A stretch of 14,947 bases of DNA, from assembly GCA_900544555.1 (NCBI GenBank), contig UQWD01000032.1, forward strand, positions 1 to 14,947. The letters are read 5' to 3'. Below are positions 13,236-14,947 of this stretch, one piece after another; the stretch's first letter is position 1, and each line of letters opens with the position of its first letter. The notes beneath the pieces are model-generated. The model searched no databases, was not told the origin of the DNA, and saw only the letters and a program-made list of their open reading frames with translations. The stretch is from an uncultured Eubacteriales bacterium (GTDB lineage: Bacteria > Bacillota > Clostridia > Christensenellales > CAG-138). Position numbers and translations under genes: made by a program.

Positions 13236-14504
13236 ATGGACGGCGACAGTATACCATCTATTATTGCGATTGTGATTCTTATCGCCCTTTCTGCGTATTT
13301 TTCCGCCACGGAAACAGCGTTTTCAACGATGAACCGCGTCCGGCTCAAGAGCCTTATAAAATCCGGGAACAAAAAAGCGGGGCTGGCGCTTCGGCTCGCA
13401 GACAATTATGATAAATTGTTGTCTACCATACTCGTGGGCAATAATATTGTAAATATTGCCACGGCGTCAATTTCCACGCTTTTGTTCGTGAACCTTTACG
13501 GGCCTTATGGCGCGACTATTTCGACCATAGTGATAACGGTTGTCGTATTGATCTTCGGCGAGATAACGCCTAAGGGCCTAGCGAAGGAATCGCCGGAAAA
13601 GTTCGCGATGTTCGCCTCCCCTATTATAAACGCGCTGGTTGTTATCCTCACGCCAATTAATTTCATATTTTCGCAGTGGAAAAAGCTTTTAAACAAGCTG
13701 TTCCGTTCGCCTGGCGGCAAGGGCATGACCGAGGAGGAACTGCTCACTATTGTCGAGGAAGCTGAACAGGACGGCGCCATAAATGAGGATGAAAGCGAGC
13801 TTATACACAGCGTTATTGATTTTACCGACCTAAAAGTTCGCGATATTATAACGCCGCGCGTCGACATCGTGGGCGTTGACAAAAATGCCGGCAGAGACGA
13901 GATTATACGCGCGTTTTCAAGCACCGGGTTTTCGCGCCTGCCTGTCTATGACGAGGATTGCGATCATATCATCGGCATACTGAACCAGAAGGACTTTTTT
14001 AATTTGGTAATGGCAGGCGATTACGCGGGCGCCGCCGCGACAATGAAGCCTCCCCTGTTTATACCGCCCGCCGCCAAAATAAGCGGCCTGCTTAAAGACC
14101 TTCAAAAGGCAAAAGTCCATATGGCCGTGGTATTGGATGAATACGGAGGCACGCTCGGCATCGTCACGATGGAGGATATCCTGGAAGAGCTTGTCGGCGA
14201 GATATGGGATGAGCACGACGAGGTTGTTGAGGACTTCATGGAGGTTGAGGATAATACATATCGAATAAACTGCGGCGCGGAACTCGATAAGCTATTTGAC
14301 TATCTTAGCATAACCGGCGACACGGGCGCAACGACTGTGAGCGGATGGATAATGGAACGGCTTGAAAAAATACCGGAGCCCGGGGATTCTTTCCGGTATG
14401 GCAGCGTCACCGTTATTGTTGAAAAGGTTGAGGATAATCGGGTTATGGAGGCCGTTATCAACGTCGAGCCTGATGGCGAAGGTTCCCTTAGCCTGAGCGC
14501 GTAA
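13236..14504 (+). CDS. CorC/HlyC-type transporter-associated protein (CNNM + CBS domains)
   Basis: This 422-residue membrane protein belongs to the CorC/HlyC/CNNM family, linked to magnesium or cobalt efflux; the old name hemolysin is misleading. The N-terminal CNNM domain (about 8-150) has membrane segments and the conserved polar motifs FSATETAFS (22-30), LVGNNIVNI (66-74) and FGEITPKGLAKE (107-118). Two CBS domains follow (about 200-260 and 270-328), with MAVVLDEYGGTLGIVTMEDI in the second; they usually bind adenine nucleotides. The C-terminal CorC/HlyC domain spans about 340-415. The start at 13236 is forced, because an in-frame stop lies two codons upstream. AAAGGAG ends about 14 bases before it, a long spacing. 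It is its own transcription unit and unrelated in function to the operon on its left. Confidence 0.93.
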   Translation: MDGDSIPSIIAIVILIALSAYFSATETAFSTMNRVRLKSLIKSGNKKAGLALRLADNYDKLLSTILVGNNIVNIATASISTLLFVNLYGPYGATISTIVITVVVLIFGEITPKGLAKESPEKFAMFASPIINALVVILTPINFIFSQWKKLLNKLFRSPGGKGMTEEELLTIVEEAEQDGAINEDESELIHSVIDFTDLKVRDIITPRVDIVGVDKNAGRDEIIRAFSSTGFSRLPVYDEDCDHIIGILNQKDFFNLVMAGDYAGAAATMKPPLFIPPAAKISGLLKDLQKAKVHMAVVLDEYGGTLGIVTMEDILEELVGEIWDEHDEVVEDFMEVEDNTYRINCGAELDKLFDYLSITGDTGATTVSGWIMERLEKIPEPGDSFRYGSVTVIVEKVEDNRVMEAVINVEPDGEGSLSLSA

Positions 14505-14907
14505 GCGCCCCTTATCGCCGCGTCAAAACCCCGGCATACGAGGATAAAGCGGTTTCGGCGAAGACGGCAAAATAAAATCAATTAAGCCCGCGCCCCATGG
14601 CGCGGGCTATTTAAATTTCATCACATGAAATAGCCGTCTTACTACCCAAAGCTTTAATCCAGTGCGTCACGCTCTACAACCCGCGCGGCACATTCTAATT
14701 ACTCATGCAACTATATTGTTGAAAATTCCTGACAGCAAAAAATATAGAATGCAGCTCTACGTATGTTAATTCCACGCTAAAAAAACCTTGCCAGGATATA
14801 GCAATTTTAAAAGAGTAAATTTTCTCCCGGTCAAAAGCGCATGGTAGTAAACGCGGTTAACAATGGCGAATTTATTTGAATAACCGCGAAAAAGATAGAA
14901 ATTCCTA
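14505..14907. other. Intergenic stretch without a recognisable gene
   Basis: About 400 bases after the CorC-type gene hold a terminator (14585-14608), a 7-base inverted repeat ATTTCAT/ATGAAAT (14615-14621, 14625-14631) and a 7-base pair CTATATT/AATATAG (14711-14717, 14741-14747). I see no coding frame with a ribosome site and no tRNA or rRNA. It becomes AT-rich toward the right-edge promoter. Confidence 0.6.
14585..14620 (+). terminator. Intrinsic terminator of the CorC-type gene
   Basis: Perfect 10-base GC-rich arms AGCCCGCGCC (14585-14594) and GGCGCGGGCT (14599-14608) enclose CCAT. The sequence ATTTAAATTT follows as a broken T tract. It is 80 bases after the stop codon. The tract is weaker than ideal but the stem is very stable. 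Confidence 0.75.
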
Positions 14908-14936
14908 TTGACACGTACCAAATTATGGTATATATT
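14908..14936 (+). promoter_or_regulatory. Sigma-A promoter at the right edge with an internal operator
   Basis: TTGACA at 14908-14913 and TATATT at 14931-14936 are separated by 17 bases. Between them TACCA (14916-14920) and TGGTA (14926-14930) form a perfect inverted repeat with a 5-base spacer, filling the spacer of the promoter. This is a standard position for a repressor site. The transcript starts near 14943 and its gene lies beyond the window. Confidence 0.75.
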
Positions 14937-14947
14937 GGCGTTGGGTA

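Noticed and set aside
1..14947. CRISPR array, rRNA, tRNA, insertion sequence or prophage genes
   Set aside because: No regularly spaced repeats, no cloverleaf or rRNA signature and no transposase or phage protein could be found on either strand.

Overview
The window looks like a chromosomal segment of a low-to-mid GC Firmicute, most likely a clostridial, possibly gut-associated organism. The reasons are strong AGGAGG-type ribosome binding sites before nearly every gene, textbook sigma-A promoters, a lipoprotein-type solute-binding protein, AT-rich intergenic DNA around moderately GC-rich genes, and close similarity of the sugar-acid enzymes to the UlaG/UlaE/UlaF families. The genus cannot be fixed from the sequence alone.

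Layout. (1) 1-83: a bidirectional terminator and a GC-rich hairpin. (2) 84-1947, minus strand: a two-gene unit, ornithine cyclodeaminase/mu-crystallin family followed by a PhzF-family isomerase, driven by a sigma-A promoter at about 2007-2035. (3) 2013-2249: an AT-rich divergent regulatory region with several inverted repeats. (4) 2294-12737, plus strand: a ten-gene operon-like array with a consensus promoter at 2214-2242. It starts with a complete Dpp/Opp-type ABC importer (binding protein, two permeases, two ATPases). It continues with UlaG-type lactonase, an unrecognised cytoplasmic beta-propeller-like protein, a PfkB sugar kinase of the KDG-kinase type, UlaE-type 3-epimerase and UlaF/AraD-type 4-epimerase. 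(5) 12738-13235: an intrinsic terminator, the 3' remnant of an ABC exporter gene on the minus strand, then the promoter of the next gene. (6) 13236-14504: a CorC/HlyC-type CNNM/CBS membrane protein with its own terminator. (7) 14505-14947: no gene, but a consensus promoter with a palindrome between -35 and -10 at the very right edge, serving a gene outside the window.

How the genes may work together. UlaG, UlaE and UlaF are the lactonase and the two epimerases of the L-ascorbate 6-phosphate pathway, which normally depends on a phosphotransferase permease (UlaABC) and a decarboxylase (UlaD). Neither is present here. The position of the PTS is taken by a family-5 ABC importer plus a PfkB kinase. 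The most economical reading is a PTS-independent variant: import of an unphosphorylated lactone or sugar acid, ATP-dependent phosphorylation, lactone opening, decarboxylation by an enzyme encoded elsewhere, then two epimerisations to D-xylulose 5-phosphate. The substrate, the role of the beta-propeller protein and the link to the divergent pair are inference. This variant ula cluster is the main candidate for something not previously described.
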